Shown here: piece after piece, positions 63,028 through 64,000 of the stretch | How positions within the stretch are numbered: position 1 is the first letter of the stretch | How the letters are laid out: every line of letters begins with the position of its first letter | NCBI GenBank assembly: GCA_964388575.1 | Contig: CAYMAZ010000004.1 | Coordinates: 54,163 to 118,162 of the forward strand | Origin: CAYMAZ01 sp964388575 | GTDB lineage: Bacteria; Bacteroidota; Bacteroidia; Bacteroidales; DTU049 | DNA: 64,000 nt | Direction: 5' to 3' | Program-made: the position numbers and the translations under genes | Notes under the pieces: model-generated | What the model saw: the letters and a program-made list of their open reading frames with translations, nothing else | What the model was told of the DNA's origin: nothing | The model's database searches: none

Positions 63028-64000
63028 ATGAGAAATATTTTACTGATTGGTGGAGCAGGATATGTGGGGTCTGTCTTGACTTCGTTCTTGCTGAAAAGAA
63101 ATTTTAAAGTTACTGTTCTGGACAATCTGATTTATAATCATCATTTTGCTGTATTGCCGTTTCTTGGAGAACCTGCTTATCATTTTATTTATGGAGATAT
63201 CAATAACAGGAAAGCACTTGAAAAGGCGTCTGAGAAGATTACAGATGTGGTTTTGCTTGCTGGTCTCGTTGGAGACCCCATTACAGCAAAATTTCCTGCA
63301 GAATCTGAAGCAATTAATGACCTTGGAGTGAAACACTGCATAGATATATTTAACAGAAAGTCAATTGATAAGTTCATTTTTATATCAACATGTTCCAATT
63401 ATGGTGTTATTCAGGATCATGAGTTTGCAGATGAGGAGTTCCCTTTGCATCCCCTTTCGTTATATGCAAAGGCCAAAGTTGCCAATGAGCACTATCTGCT
63501 CAGCAAAAAGGGCAGCGTGGATTATAAGGCTGTTGTTTTAAGNNNNNNNNNNGACTGCTTTTGGCTTGTCTCCGAGGATGCGGTTTGACCTGACAATTTC
63601 AGAGTTTGTCAGAGATATGTATTTTGACAAAGATCTTCTGGTGTATGATGAATTCACATGGCGCCCCTATTGTCATGTCATGGATTTTGCAAGATTGATT
63701 GAAATGGTCATCAATGCAGAAAGTGAAAAAGTCGCATTTCAGGTTTTCAATGCAGGTGGAAATTTGAATAATTATACAAAACAAATGATTGTTGATGAAA
63801 TCCTGACACAAATTCCGGATGCAGCTGTGAGCTTCGGAAAAAAAGGAAATGACCACAGAAACTACAGGGTGTCTTTTGATAAAGTTGAAAAAGTCCTCGG
63901 TTTTGTTCCTGATTATTCAGTAAAAGACGGCATTTCTCAGTTATTGGAAGCATTTAAGAATGGGTTTTTCAATAATTCAATTGTAAATCCCGAAAAGTTT
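63028..64000 (+). CDS. NAD-dependent epimerase/dehydratase, interrupted by gap and cut by window end
   Basis: Extended SDR sugar-nucleotide enzyme. The NAD site is LLIGGAGYVGSVLTSFLL, and the catalytic YxxxK is SLYAKAKVANEHY. After the ten-N gap (63543-63552) the frame continues as TAFGLSPRMRFDLTISEF up to the window end. The family motif VVLRFATAFGLSPRMR would be restored by a gap of 6 rather than 10 bases, so the break is an assembly matter and not a pseudogene. The C-terminus lies beyond 64000. Confidence 0.9.
63543..63552. other. assembly gap (10 N) inside the epimerase gene
   Basis: Ten N that put the two halves of one gene out of frame. Confidence 0.95.

Overview
The window is AT-rich chromosomal DNA from a member of the Bacteroidota. 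The evidence is a full-length SprA (Sov) translocon and a T9SS plug protein, the split ATP synthase operon (atpBEFHAG without atpDC), the neighbour sets malic enzyme-ruvA-sprA and DUF2520-kdsC-ubiA-maf, many short lipoproteins, and repeated TAnnTTTG promoter boxes of the Bacteroidota sigma factor. LPS genes (lptFG-like, kdsC-like, heptose kinase) show an outer membrane. Two 10-N runs (4951-4960 and 63543-63552) indicate a scaffolded draft or metagenome assembly. I saw no tRNA, rRNA, CRISPR array, insertion sequence or phage gene.

Positions 1-9128 are mostly minus strand: an MtfA-like gene cut by the window edge, rimO, ftsY, a nitroreductase, ispE and the T9SS plug gene. A class IV aminotransferase, a rhomboid protease, a membrane protein and a YD-repeat lipoprotein follow. 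Positions 9270-17112 are plus strand: ATP synthase, ferritin and a two-component pair. Positions 17186-26498 carry malic enzyme, ruvA and the 7.2 kb sprA on the minus strand.

Positions 26700-47654 are mixed housekeeping and envelope genes. They include a Rieske-like lipoprotein without His ligands, a Nif3/zinc-ribbon/TPR run, an S9 peptidase, the DUF2520-KdsC-UbiA-Maf operon, a WYL regulator beside a stand-alone HIRAN protein, and a lipid kinase with an LtaS-like transferase. Further on are an EGF-like lipoprotein, a Thr-rich lipoprotein, a GT4 with an LptFG permease, and heptose kinase with pdxH, then menG.

Positions 48504-64000 are a surface polysaccharide locus. A Wzc-like tyrosine kinase and a Wza-like export lipoprotein are divergent from a long plus-strand run. 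That run encodes a methyltransferase, GT2, DUF3473-type deacetylase, flippase-like membrane protein, FemAB/GNAT-like protein, DegT aminotransferase, hexapeptide acyltransferase, GT-C-like membrane protein, sugar nucleotidyltransferase, NodU/CmcH carbamoyltransferase, PIG-L deacetylase and an NAD-dependent epimerase. The set resembles exosortase-associated EPS loci, but no exosortase is visible. The predicted product is an exported glycan with amino, acyl and carbamoyl decorations. The locus runs off the right edge.
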